A stretch of DNA of 35,629 bases, taken from positions 1 to 35,629 of the forward strand of contig SYDJ01000130.1 in NCBI GenBank assembly GCA_005801205.1, written 5' to 3'. How positions within the stretch are numbered: the first letter of the stretch is position 1; each line of letters opens with the position of its first letter. The translations under genes and the position numbers were made by a program. The stretch comes from Gammaproteobacteria bacterium (GTDB lineage: Bacteria > Pseudomonadota > Gammaproteobacteria > Pseudomonadales > Cellvibrionaceae). A model generated the notes under the pieces. That model was not told the DNA's origin. It did not search any database and saw only the letters and a list, made by a program, of their open reading frames with translations. This document shows positions 8,299-15,295 of this stretch, piece by piece.

Positions 8299-9810
8299 AT
8301 GAATCAACACTCAATAAAAAAAATTGTTATTGTGGGCGGCGGTACGGCTGGCTGGATGACTGCTGCAGCTTTAGCAAAAAAGTTTTTGCCAATCAACATG
8401 GATATAGTGCTTGTCGAAAGTGAAGCTATTGGAACTGTCGGCGTTGGTGAGTCTACCATTCCGCACATTAGGGGCTTCAATGAATATTTAGGAATAGATG
8501 AGAGTTTCTTTATTGCGGAAACCAAAGCAACCTTTAAATTAGGTATCGCCTTTAAACATTGGGGGCAGTTAGGTAATGATTATATTCATCCCTTTGGTCC
8601 GCTCGGTCATGATATAAATGGCGTTGAGTTTCATCATTACTGGCTGCGAATGCAGCAAGAGGGAAGTAAATATCCGCTCGACAATTATTCCATGGCTGCA
8701 ATGGCTGCGCGTGCTGGTAAATTCCAGCATCCATCGACGGATTCAATGTCATTATTATCAAATTATAATTATGCCTTTCATTTTGATGCGGCTTTGTACG
8801 CTAAATATTTACGAAGATATGCAGAGGCAATAAATGTTAAGCGAATTGAAGGTATTGTTGCTGCAACAAACCTAAATTCGGATAACGGATTTATTGAGTC
8901 TATTAGGTTGGATTCTGGCATTACCCTTGGTGGTGATTTATTTATTGATTGCACTGGTTTTAAAGGAATTTTAATTGATAAGGTATTAAATGCAAAGTTT
9001 GAAGATTGGAGTCATTGGCTGCGTTGCGATAAAGCAATAGCAGTTCCTTGCGCGCTTTCTGAAGAAAAATTAACGCCTTATACGCAGGCAACGGCGCAAC
9101 AAGCTGGCTGGCAGTGGCGAATTCCATTGCAACACCGCACGGGTAATGGTCATGTTTATGCAAGTGATTATTTGAGTGATGATGAAGCTGCAGCAATTTT
9201 GCTAAAAAATTTAGATGGCGAACCTTTGGCAGAGCCAAAATTTTTTACATTTAAGGCCGGTCAGAGAAAACAAAATTGGGAAAAAAATTGTGTCGCTATA
9301 GGCTTGTCAGGCGGTTTTCTGGAGCCATTAGAGTCTACCAGTATTTATCTTATTCAGGTGGGGATTCAAAAATTATTGGATTTCTTCCCGGATAAGAATT
9401 TTGCGAAAGCGAATAGCGCTGAATTTAACCGTCAACTTGATGAAGAATATGTGCGCATTCGTGATTTTATTATTATGCACTACAAAGAAAATGCACGCGA
9501 AGACTCCCCATTTTGGATGGATTGTAAAAACATGTCGGTGCCGGATGCCTTAGCGCAACGACAAAAGCTGTTTAAAAGCACTGGTTATGTAGATCATCAG
9601 CAATACGGAGTTTATGCTGCTGTTTGTATTGGGCAGGGGTTAATTCCTGACGTGTATGATTTTAAGATTAATGCATTTTCTCATCATAAAATTGCCGCAT
9701 ATCTTGAAAAAATCCATGGCAATATAAATGCAGCAGTTGCTTCGATGCCATTTGCGCAGGACTATATTAATCGTATTCTTGCTAACACTAATCAAGGCAA
9801 GCCATTATGA
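8299..9810 (+). CDS. Flavin-dependent halogenase homologue 3 (catalytic residues intact)
   Basis: A 503-residue PrnA/RebH-family protein closely resembling genes 1 and 5. Motifs: GGGTAGWM (13-20), GVGESTIP (48-55), catalytic Lys K80 (ATFKLGIAF), WQWRIP (271-276) and E345 in EPLESTSIYL. Also conserved with gene 1: FHHYW, NYAFHFDAALYAKYL and IPLQHRTGNGHVY. The gene begins 44 bp after gene 2 and overlaps gene 4 by ATGA. No dedicated flavin reductase is encoded in the window, so reduced FAD must come from a general cellular reductase if the enzyme is active. Whether it uses chloride or bromide and what it halogenates cannot be read from sequence. Confidence 0.9.
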   Translation: MNQHSIKKIVIVGGGTAGWMTAAALAKKFLPINMDIVLVESEAIGTVGVGESTIPHIRGFNEYLGIDESFFIAETKATFKLGIAFKHWGQLGNDYIHPFGPLGHDINGVEFHHYWLRMQQEGSKYPLDNYSMAAMAARAGKFQHPSTDSMSLLSNYNYAFHFDAALYAKYLRRYAEAINVKRIEGIVAATNLNSDNGFIESIRLDSGITLGGDLFIDCTGFKGILIDKVLNAKFEDWSHWLRCDKAIAVPCALSEEKLTPYTQATAQQAGWQWRIPLQHRTGNGHVYASDYLSDDEAAAILLKNLDGEPLAEPKFFTFKAGQRKQNWEKNCVAIGLSGGFLEPLESTSIYLIQVGIQKLLDFFPDKNFAKANSAEFNRQLDEEYVRIRDFIIMHYKENAREDSPFWMDCKNMSVPDALAQRQKLFKSTGYVDHQQYGVYAAVCIGQGLIPDVYDFKINAFSHHKIAAYLEKIHGNINAAVASMPFAQDYINRILANTNQGKPL

Positions 9811-11282
9811 CGATAAAAAAAATAGTCATTGTTGGTGGTGGTGCTGTGGGGTGGTCCGTCGCTGCATTATTAAGAGCGCAATTTCCTCGTGAATTAGTGG
9901 TTATTCAACTAATAGAGGATTCGCGCAAAGATGCACTGTCTGTTGAGTGCGCAAGTTCTAGAATACACAGTTTTCATGATTTGATTGGATTGCAGGAAAA
10001 AATATGTATGCTTGATCCCTATACCCATTTTGGGCTAGGGGTTATGTATGAGGGTTGGAGTTATGATTCCCAGAAATATATGTTAGCTGGGGGGTATTAC
10101 GGAGCATCCTTGGATGGTGTTGATTTTCAAAATATCTATATAAAAAATTATCTTTCCGGTGAAAAAAACGATCTGGATGACTTCTCGTTGAATGCCGTGG
10201 CGGCAAAATTAGGTCGTTTTGGGCACCCTTCATCAGATTCGCAATCAATTTATTCTGCTATTAAATATGGGCTTCATTTTCAGCTTGACAGTTATGCTGA
10301 TATTTTAAAATCTCATGCCTTGGCGTTGGGGATTGATGTAATTATTGCAGACTGTACAGCTGTTAGTCGCGATAATAATAGCGGCAATATTACTTCTTTG
10401 GAGTTAGATAGTCAGCATTCTGTAATGGCTGATTTATATATTGATTGTACCGGTGAGGCAAGTGTCTTATTGGGTGATGCATGTGGTGTTAAATGCGCTA
10501 GCGATGATATGGATATTCTATGTGATAGAGTTGCTATAGGTTATAGATTGCAGTCTTCTTTGTTGCCTTCTATAGCGGTTCTGACCAGTACGGCTGATGG
10601 TTTCTTTAAAGTTATACCCTTAAAGGATCGGGATGTAATAGTTTATTATTTTTCCAGTGATTTGATCCGCGAGAATGACATCGAAACAATGCTAGCTACC
10701 TGGGGCTTTACTCATGTAACCATCGCGAATTATCGCTCTTATCGACGTGAAAAATTTTGGGTTAATAATTGTTTGGCTATAGGTCATTCAGGTGCACGCT
10801 ATTGTGATTTATTAGTGTCCCCTTTACAGAGCGTAAGAGACTCTATTGTAAGATTTTTGGATTTGTTCATTGATTTTGACAATGTTGACGCATCTCGAGA
10901 TGAGTTCAACCGTCTTTCACATATTGAGCTTGATAATATAAATGAAGTTATAGAGCTTCATATGTATGCATCGCAACATCATTCCGCAGTTTCATGCCGT
11001 TATTTTTCCTCGCATTCGCTGTCATCAAGTTCAGCGCATCGACTAAATTTATTTGTGTCTAATGGCCGGCATACGCATTGTGATCTAAGTTTGTTAACTG
11101 ACATTGAATGGGCTGCATTTTTTATAGGGAATAAAATTATTCCTAAATCCTATAGTTATGATGTGGATTTTTTGGATGGAGAAAGGGTGCGTGATTTTTT
11201 AAGTAAATTAAAAGCAGTTATTTTTGAGTCTGCACAAAAAATACCAAAACATGCAGATTATATCAAAAGTTTGTTGAAATAA
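9807..11282 (+). CDS. Halogenase-family protein 4, catalytic residues lost (probable pseudoenzyme)
   Basis: A 491-residue family member with an intact frame. It keeps the nucleotide-binding GGGAVGW (10-16), DLYIDCTGEASVL and FWVNNCLAIGHSG. The catalytic Lys position is Gly (G76 in THFGLGVMYEGW); GVGE is absent (ALSVECASSRIHSF); WxWxIP is FFKVIP (266-271), with both Trp lost; and the PLES Glu aligns with Leu in an ungapped comparison. It shares IPLK after the WxWxIP position with gene 2, where active members have IPLQHR, so genes 2 and 4 may descend from one inactive ancestor. ATG 9807 overlaps the stop of gene 3 in ATGA, pointing to coupled translation and perhaps a fixed ratio between the two proteins. 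Chemistry, if any, is unknown. Confidence 0.85.
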   Translation: MTIKKIVIVGGGAVGWSVAALLRAQFPRELVVIQLIEDSRKDALSVECASSRIHSFHDLIGLQEKICMLDPYTHFGLGVMYEGWSYDSQKYMLAGGYYGASLDGVDFQNIYIKNYLSGEKNDLDDFSLNAVAAKLGRFGHPSSDSQSIYSAIKYGLHFQLDSYADILKSHALALGIDVIIADCTAVSRDNNSGNITSLELDSQHSVMADLYIDCTGEASVLLGDACGVKCASDDMDILCDRVAIGYRLQSSLLPSIAVLTSTADGFFKVIPLKDRDVIVYYFSSDLIRENDIETMLATWGFTHVTIANYRSYRREKFWVNNCLAIGHSGARYCDLLVSPLQSVRDSIVRFLDLFIDFDNVDASRDEFNRLSHIELDNINEVIELHMYASQHHSAVSCRYFSSHSLSSSSAHRLNLFVSNGRHTHCDLSLLTDIEWAAFFIGNKIIPKSYSYDVDFLDGERVRDFLSKLKAVIFESAQKIPKHADYIKSLLK

Positions 11283-11295
11283 TTAAGGTGATAAA

Positions 11296-12813
11296 ATGAG
11301 TGAAGATAATCGCATTAAAAAAATCATTATTGTTGGTGGTGGTACATCTGGCTGGATGTCTGCGGCAGCGTTAATAAAGCTATTGAAAGATAAGTACTGT
11401 GAAATTCATTTAATTGAGTCTGAAGATATCGGCACTGTTGGGGTGGGCGAAGCTACTATTCCGCAGATTCAGATGTTTAATAAATTGCTTGATCTTGATG
11501 AAGATGAGTTTGTACGAAAAACTCAAGGTACATTTAAATTAGGAATTCAATTTGTTAACTGGAAACAAATTGGTCAAAAGTACTTTCACGCTTTTGGTGA
11601 TGTTGGCAGAGATATAGAATCTATTCAATTTTACCATTATTGGTTAAAGCTATTTAAGTTGGGAGAGGCGCAGGATTTAGGGGAGTATACTATTAGCGGT
11701 GTAGCCTCTGATCGCGGAAAATTTATGCGGCCGTTTGATGCAGGCAACTCTCCATTGACAAATATTGCCTATGCATTTCATTTTGATGCAGGTTTGTATG
11801 CACGGTTTCTTCGTGAATATTCTGAGGGCCGTGGTGTAGTGCGTACGGAAGGTAAAGTGGTAAGTACGCAATTAAATTCTGATAGCGGTTTTATCGAGTC
11901 CGTGACGCTTGAGGGCGGACAAAAGATTGAAGCAGATTTTTTTATTGATTGTTCAGGCTTTCGCGGGTTGTTGATTGAGGAGGCATTGCAAACTGGTTAT
12001 GAAGACTGGACGCATTGGCTTCCTTGTGACAGAGCTATTGCAGTGCCTTGTGCCTCGGCACCCTATCTGACTCCTTATACCCGTTCTACGGCGCATTCTG
12101 CCGGTTGGCAATGGCGGATTCCATTGCAGCATCGTATTGGCAATGGTCATGTATTTAGCAGTCAGTTTATGGCTGAATCTGAAGCAGAAACTATTTTATT
12201 AAAGAATCTAGATGGAGAGCCTTTGGCGCAACCGCGACAATTGAAGTTCACAACGGGTAAGCGTAAAAAATTCTGGAATAAAAACTGTTTAGCAATTGGA
12301 TTGGCAAGCGGTTTTATGGAGCCATTGGAGTCTACTAGCATTCATTTGGTGCAATCATCTATTGCACGGCTGATGACATTTTTTCCAAATAAGCATTTTG
12401 CTCAGGAGGATATTGATGAGTTTAATAATCAAGCACATTTTGAATTTGACCGCATTCGTGACTTTTTAATTTTGCATTATAAAGTTACCGAGCGCGATGA
12501 TTCCGATTTCTGGCGTTATTGCCGAAATATGTCAATACCGGATACATTGACGCAAAAAATTGAACAATTTAAAAGAAATGGACGTATTTTTCGTACCAGC
12601 AATGAAATGTTTAGTGATTTAAGTTGGCTCGAGGTTATGCATGGGCAAGGTATTCGGCCAGAGGGATATCATCCACTTGTCGATTTGATGTCAAAAGAAG
12701 ACATTGCAAATCGATTGGAAAGTGTTAAACGCGTAATTGATAAATCGGTTGATTATATGCCCACACATGAGCAATTCATTGCTGAAAACTGCCCAGCAAA
12801 AAAGATGATGTAG
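11296..12813 (+). CDS. Flavin-dependent halogenase homologue 5 (catalytic residues intact)
   Basis: A 505-residue PrnA/RebH-family protein, last of the cassette. Motifs: GGGTSGWM (14-21), GVGEATIP (49-56), catalytic Lys K81 (GTFKLGIQF), WQWRIP (271-276) and E345 in EPLESTSIHL. The start ATG 11296 follows TAAGGTG, an acceptable Shine-Dalgarno, 13 bp after gene 4. Unlike genes 1 and 3 it is not followed by a degenerate partner; the operon ends here at a terminator. The C-terminal part (residues about 400-500) differs most from genes 1 and 3, which might reflect different substrates. Assignment to the family is secure; activity is inferred from motif conservation only. Confidence 0.9.
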   Translation: MSEDNRIKKIIIVGGGTSGWMSAAALIKLLKDKYCEIHLIESEDIGTVGVGEATIPQIQMFNKLLDLDEDEFVRKTQGTFKLGIQFVNWKQIGQKYFHAFGDVGRDIESIQFYHYWLKLFKLGEAQDLGEYTISGVASDRGKFMRPFDAGNSPLTNIAYAFHFDAGLYARFLREYSEGRGVVRTEGKVVSTQLNSDSGFIESVTLEGGQKIEADFFIDCSGFRGLLIEEALQTGYEDWTHWLPCDRAIAVPCASAPYLTPYTRSTAHSAGWQWRIPLQHRIGNGHVFSSQFMAESEAETILLKNLDGEPLAQPRQLKFTTGKRKKFWNKNCLAIGLASGFMEPLESTSIHLVQSSIARLMTFFPNKHFAQEDIDEFNNQAHFEFDRIRDFLILHYKVTERDDSDFWRYCRNMSIPDTLTQKIEQFKRNGRIFRTSNEMFSDLSWLEVMHGQGIRPEGYHPLVDLMSKEDIANRLESVKRVIDKSVDYMPTHEQFIAENCPAKKMM

Positions 12814-12834
12814 TTTTTAGAGTGTTTTTGTACA

Positions 12835-12877
12835 AAAAAAATAGGCCATAGAATTAACCCTATGGCCTATTTTTTTA
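12835..12877. terminator. Bidirectional terminator ending the halogenase operon
   Basis: Arms ATAGGCCATA (12841-12850) and TATGGCCTAT (12861-12870), flanked by A-run on the left and T-run on the right. It can serve the + strand halogenase operon and the - strand ExoP_C-like gene ending at 12904. Confidence 0.9.
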
Positions 12878-12903
12878 GAGTCTTATTGCTTTTGAGTTTG
12901 TGA

Positions 12904-13566
12904 CTATTTGGCGCATCCTTTCTCGCCCTCAGGCAATTTTTGTAAGCGAATATTGACGATGGTTAACCCCAATTTCCCTTCTGTACTTATTAATACTGGG
13001 CCACTAATTTTTTTAATATCGAGCCCTTCTTTGGTGAAGCAATTAAGTGGGATAGGGAATGTGGTCCACTCATCTTTCTTCAAGTCTTTCAACATAGCGC
13101 TAACCTGTATTTCACTGCGGCAAGGGTAGCCGCAATCCATACCGAAGGTGACATCTTTGTCGGGCTTCATATCCATCTTCATATCAAACACAATTGCACC
13201 TTCATTTTCAAATTTACTCAAGTCAAGTGCAGCCCCAGAAATAGCAAATACACCCTTAACGGCTTTGCGTGGTGACCAAGAAAGTTTTAGAGCATCGCCT
13301 GTCGCCTGAAAATCTATGGGCTCGATAGATACTTTGCCAGTGGCGGATTTACCTTTGCGGCTGGCATCAACGGAGGTTGACCAGTTTTCTGGATCGCCTA
13401 GTTGAATACCCCAGCCGCCTACGGTCTTGCCTTCAGACATGTAGTTAAAATTTGGGTTAATAGCTGGTTTTGCAGCGTCTGCTGCGTGCACCACTTGTAC
13501 GCACAGGCTAGAAAAAAGGGCTGCGCAAAAAAACGTTTTAATGGCGTGTTTGGAACGGTTAGTCAT
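12904..13566 (-). CDS. Secreted stand-alone ExoP-type C-terminal (galactose-binding-like) domain protein
   Basis: A 220-residue protein with a Sec signal peptide (TFFCAALFSSLCVQVVHA, cleavage before ADAAKP). The mature part resembles the C-terminal beta-sandwich of GH3 exo-glucanases such as Pseudoalteromonas ExoP: a GWGIQLG block, a fold around FDMKMDMKPDKDVTFGMDC, a paired-Cys CGYPC, then WTTFPIPLNCFTKEGLDIKK and LGLTIVNIRLQ. Here it stands alone with no catalytic domain, so a carbohydrate-binding or surface-accessory role near the xylanase is an inference. The start is ATG 13566, preceded by GAGGT; an upstream in-frame Met at 13629 would bury the signal peptide behind 21 residues. Transcribed from the strand shared with the xylanase, but separated from it by a terminator. 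Confidence 0.6.
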   Translation of the reverse strand: MTNRSKHAIKTFFCAALFSSLCVQVVHAADAAKPAINPNFNYMSEGKTVGGWGIQLGDPENWSTSVDASRKGKSATGKVSIEPIDFQATGDALKLSWSPRKAVKGVFAISGAALDLSKFENEGAIVFDMKMDMKPDKDVTFGMDCGYPCRSEIQVSAMLKDLKKDEWTTFPIPLNCFTKEGLDIKKISGPVLISTEGKLGLTIVNIRLQKLPEGEKGCAK

Positions 13567-13690
13567 GATAATTACCTCGTTCTTATTGGTTATAAAGTAA
13601 TGTTTATTCGCACCACATGATCTTTGCAAAGCAGGTGACTATTGTCAAAAACAGAAAAGCGCTTAAATCATTTTCGTAATTTAATAAAAG

Positions 13691-13717
13691 TATAGCCCAG
13701 CTTTTGGCTGGGCTATA
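13691..13717 (-). terminator. Intrinsic terminator downstream of the GH10 gene
   Basis: Perfect 11-bp arms TATAGCCCAGC (13691-13701) and GCTGGGCTATA (13707-13717) around a TTTTG loop. On the minus strand it is followed by CTTTTATTAA, a modest U-tract. It ends the xylanase transcript about 100 bp after the stop codon and insulates the ExoP_C-like gene. Confidence 0.8.
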
Positions 13718-13742
13718 GGGATTCGCGTTCTTTACAAGGAAT

Positions 13743-13805
13743 TTATTTTTTAAAGGTATTCGGGGTTTGAACGGCGCCATCTGCATTGTAGTGAGGGCCG
13801 CTCAT
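13743..13805 (-). other. Possible 20-residue ORF in frame behind the xylanase stop
   Basis: After the GH10 stop (13821-13823) and five sense codons, an in-frame ATG opens a 20-codon ORF beginning MSGPHYNADGAVQ and ending TFKK, then TAA. It looks protein-like (Gly/Pro/Asn/Asp content, ordinary codons), but no Shine-Dalgarno precedes the ATG. It may be a read-through tail, a relic of a longer reading frame, or chance. Confidence 0.2.
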
Positions 13806-13820
13806 TAAGAGAAAATAGAA

Positions 13821-15119
13821 TTATAAATTGGTGCAGGCGTTACCTAATAAACCATCGGCAAAACCGCGTAGAGCAGGTTTGTCGTTATATTGCGCATCAA
13901 ACAACAATGGCCAAGAAATTTTCTCATGGTTGAATTGCGTTTTGTAGAGGTCATCTAACCAAGTGGCTCCGTCATTAGAGCCCCACACGGTAATGCCGCC
14001 GCGTTTATCAGCCGGTACTGTCTCCAAATAAGCTTTCACCACTTCACAGTATTTTTTCTTTTGTGCAAGCGCCGCGCTTTGGGTAAAGGTGCTGACTTTA
14101 TTATCGGGGTATGAGTCGCAATAAGGTTGGTTAATCGCAATATCCAATTCCGTAATTTTAACTTTTAAACCTTTATTGACCACTTTTTTCATAGCTGCGG
14201 CAATAGTGGCTGCGCTCGGGTAGTTCAAACAAATATGCATTTGGAAACCGATGCCATCGATTGGAATGCTGCGTGCTTGGAAGTCAGTAATCATCTCAAT
14301 GAGTTTGGTGGTTTTCGCATTATTTTGATCAATGTTGTAGTCGTTGTAGTAAAGGGTTAGGGTTGGGTCAGCTAAGCGCGCGGCTTTAAAGGCGCGTTCA
14401 ATATAGACCGCGCTGTTGCCGCTCTTGGTGTAGAACGTAGAGTCGGTGCGGAAGTTGGAAGGCGTATTGTCGTTTAACGCTTCGTTTACTACATCCCAAC
14501 TGGTGATATTACCCTTGGTTTCAAAGTGATCGACAATAGTCGTGACGTGGGTGTCCAGCATGGTTAAAAACTCATCTGCAGTGCCAGCCCAGTCTTTCAT
14601 AAAGTTGGGTACCTGATAGCTTGAATGCCATACCAAGGCGTGGCCGTGAATTTTCATATTTTTGGTTTTCGCATAATCAACAAAAGCATCGGCATTGGTG
14701 AAGGTGAAGCTCGCTTGCGTTGGGTGTAAATAGCTGACTTTCATAATGTTGCCCGCCGTCATTTGGTTGAAATGTTTTTCAGTCACGGCTTTTTCAGATG
14801 CATTGGTGAGAATGTTGTAGGGGGGTGAATCGTTATTAGACACAGCAATGCCAATCGGGAAAACTGCTAAGTCTTTTAAGCTATTAACATTTGCTGAGTA
14901 AGCCGATGAGCCGGAAGAATTGGCTAGACTCGAGCTACTGTTTGAATTGCTGGTGCTGGATGAGCTGCTACTCACCACATTGGACGAGCTACTGCTAATG
15001 ATGGCGGTTGAACTACTTGCTACTGGTAGGGTGCTTGAACTGTCACCGTCTTCCCCTCCGCCGCACGCAGAGAGAATTAGGCTTAGTGAGATGAGCGAAT
15101 ATAGTTGACGACTGTGCAT
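13821..15119 (-). CDS. GH10 endo-beta-1,4-xylanase, outer-membrane lipoprotein
   Basis: A 432-residue secreted xylanase that cuts the beta-1,4-xylan backbone with retention. A lipoprotein signal (lipobox LSAC, lipidated Cys19 followed by Gly-Gly-Gly, no Asp at +2) suggests anchoring in the outer membrane. Residues 27-72 form a poly-Ser linker, typical of Cellvibrio and relatives. The GH10 barrel spans about 80-430: HGHALVWHS (158-166), the acid/base E213 in WDVVNEAL, YYNDYNID (257-264), and the nucleophile E324 in KITELDI. The C-terminal GITVWGSNDGATWL is the family's usual Trp-rich end. No carbohydrate-binding module is visible. It lies next to the sugar symporter on the same strand but each has its own terminator, so they are probably separate transcripts in one regulon. 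Confidence 0.95.
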   Translation of the reverse strand: MHSRQLYSLISLSLILSACGGGEDGDSSSTLPVASSSTAIISSSSSNVVSSSSSSTSNSNSSSSLANSSGSSAYSANVNSLKDLAVFPIGIAVSNNDSPPYNILTNASEKAVTEKHFNQMTAGNIMKVSYLHPTQASFTFTNADAFVDYAKTKNMKIHGHALVWHSSYQVPNFMKDWAGTADEFLTMLDTHVTTIVDHFETKGNITSWDVVNEALNDNTPSNFRTDSTFYTKSGNSAVYIERAFKAARLADPTLTLYYNDYNIDQNNAKTTKLIEMITDFQARSIPIDGIGFQMHICLNYPSAATIAAAMKKVVNKGLKVKITELDIAINQPYCDSYPDNKVSTFTQSAALAQKKKYCEVVKAYLETVPADKRGGITVWGSNDGATWLDDLYKTQFNHEKISWPLLFDAQYNDKPALRGFADGLLGNACTNL

Positions 15120-15133
15120 GATGGGAATCCATG

Positions 15134-15163
15134 ATGGTTATTGATGTAGTCAATTAAACCATA
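15134..15163. promoter_or_regulatory. Candidate regulator site upstream of the GH10 gene
   Basis: ATGGTT (15134-15139) and TTAAACCATA (15154-15163) lie 15-44 bp before the xylanase start. The decamer TTAAACCATA also occurs, on the opposite strand, in the 17-bp palindrome upstream of the symporter (16965-16981). A shared transcription-factor site is the likely meaning; the factor is unproven. Confidence 0.4.
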
Positions 15164-15250
15164 AGCTATGTTTGCTTGTATACAGCTGCCTTGGGAAGAA
15201 TTGTTAGGATTTATTTATTGGGTGTGCTTTGGCTTAAGGGGCTGAAAATA

Positions 15251-15276
15251 AAAAGACCGCATCGCTGCGGCCTTTT
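15251..15276 (-). terminator. Intrinsic terminator of the symporter gene
   Basis: Read on the minus strand: AAAAGGCCGCAG, short loop, then TGCGGTCTTTTTATTTTC. It is a GC-rich hairpin followed by a T-rich tract 20 bp after the symporter stop. Confidence 0.85.
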
Positions 15277-15295
15277 GTGTTCAATGAAAGAAGAA

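Noticed and set aside
5253-12813. Genes 2 and 4 as pseudogenes
   Set aside because: Both frames are full length, without internal stops, and overlap-coupled to the preceding gene. Lost residues are limited to catalytic sites while the fold motifs remain.
14920-15108. Leu/Glu-rich frame opposite the start of the xylanase
   Set aside because: It is the antisense image of the poly-Ser linker codons.
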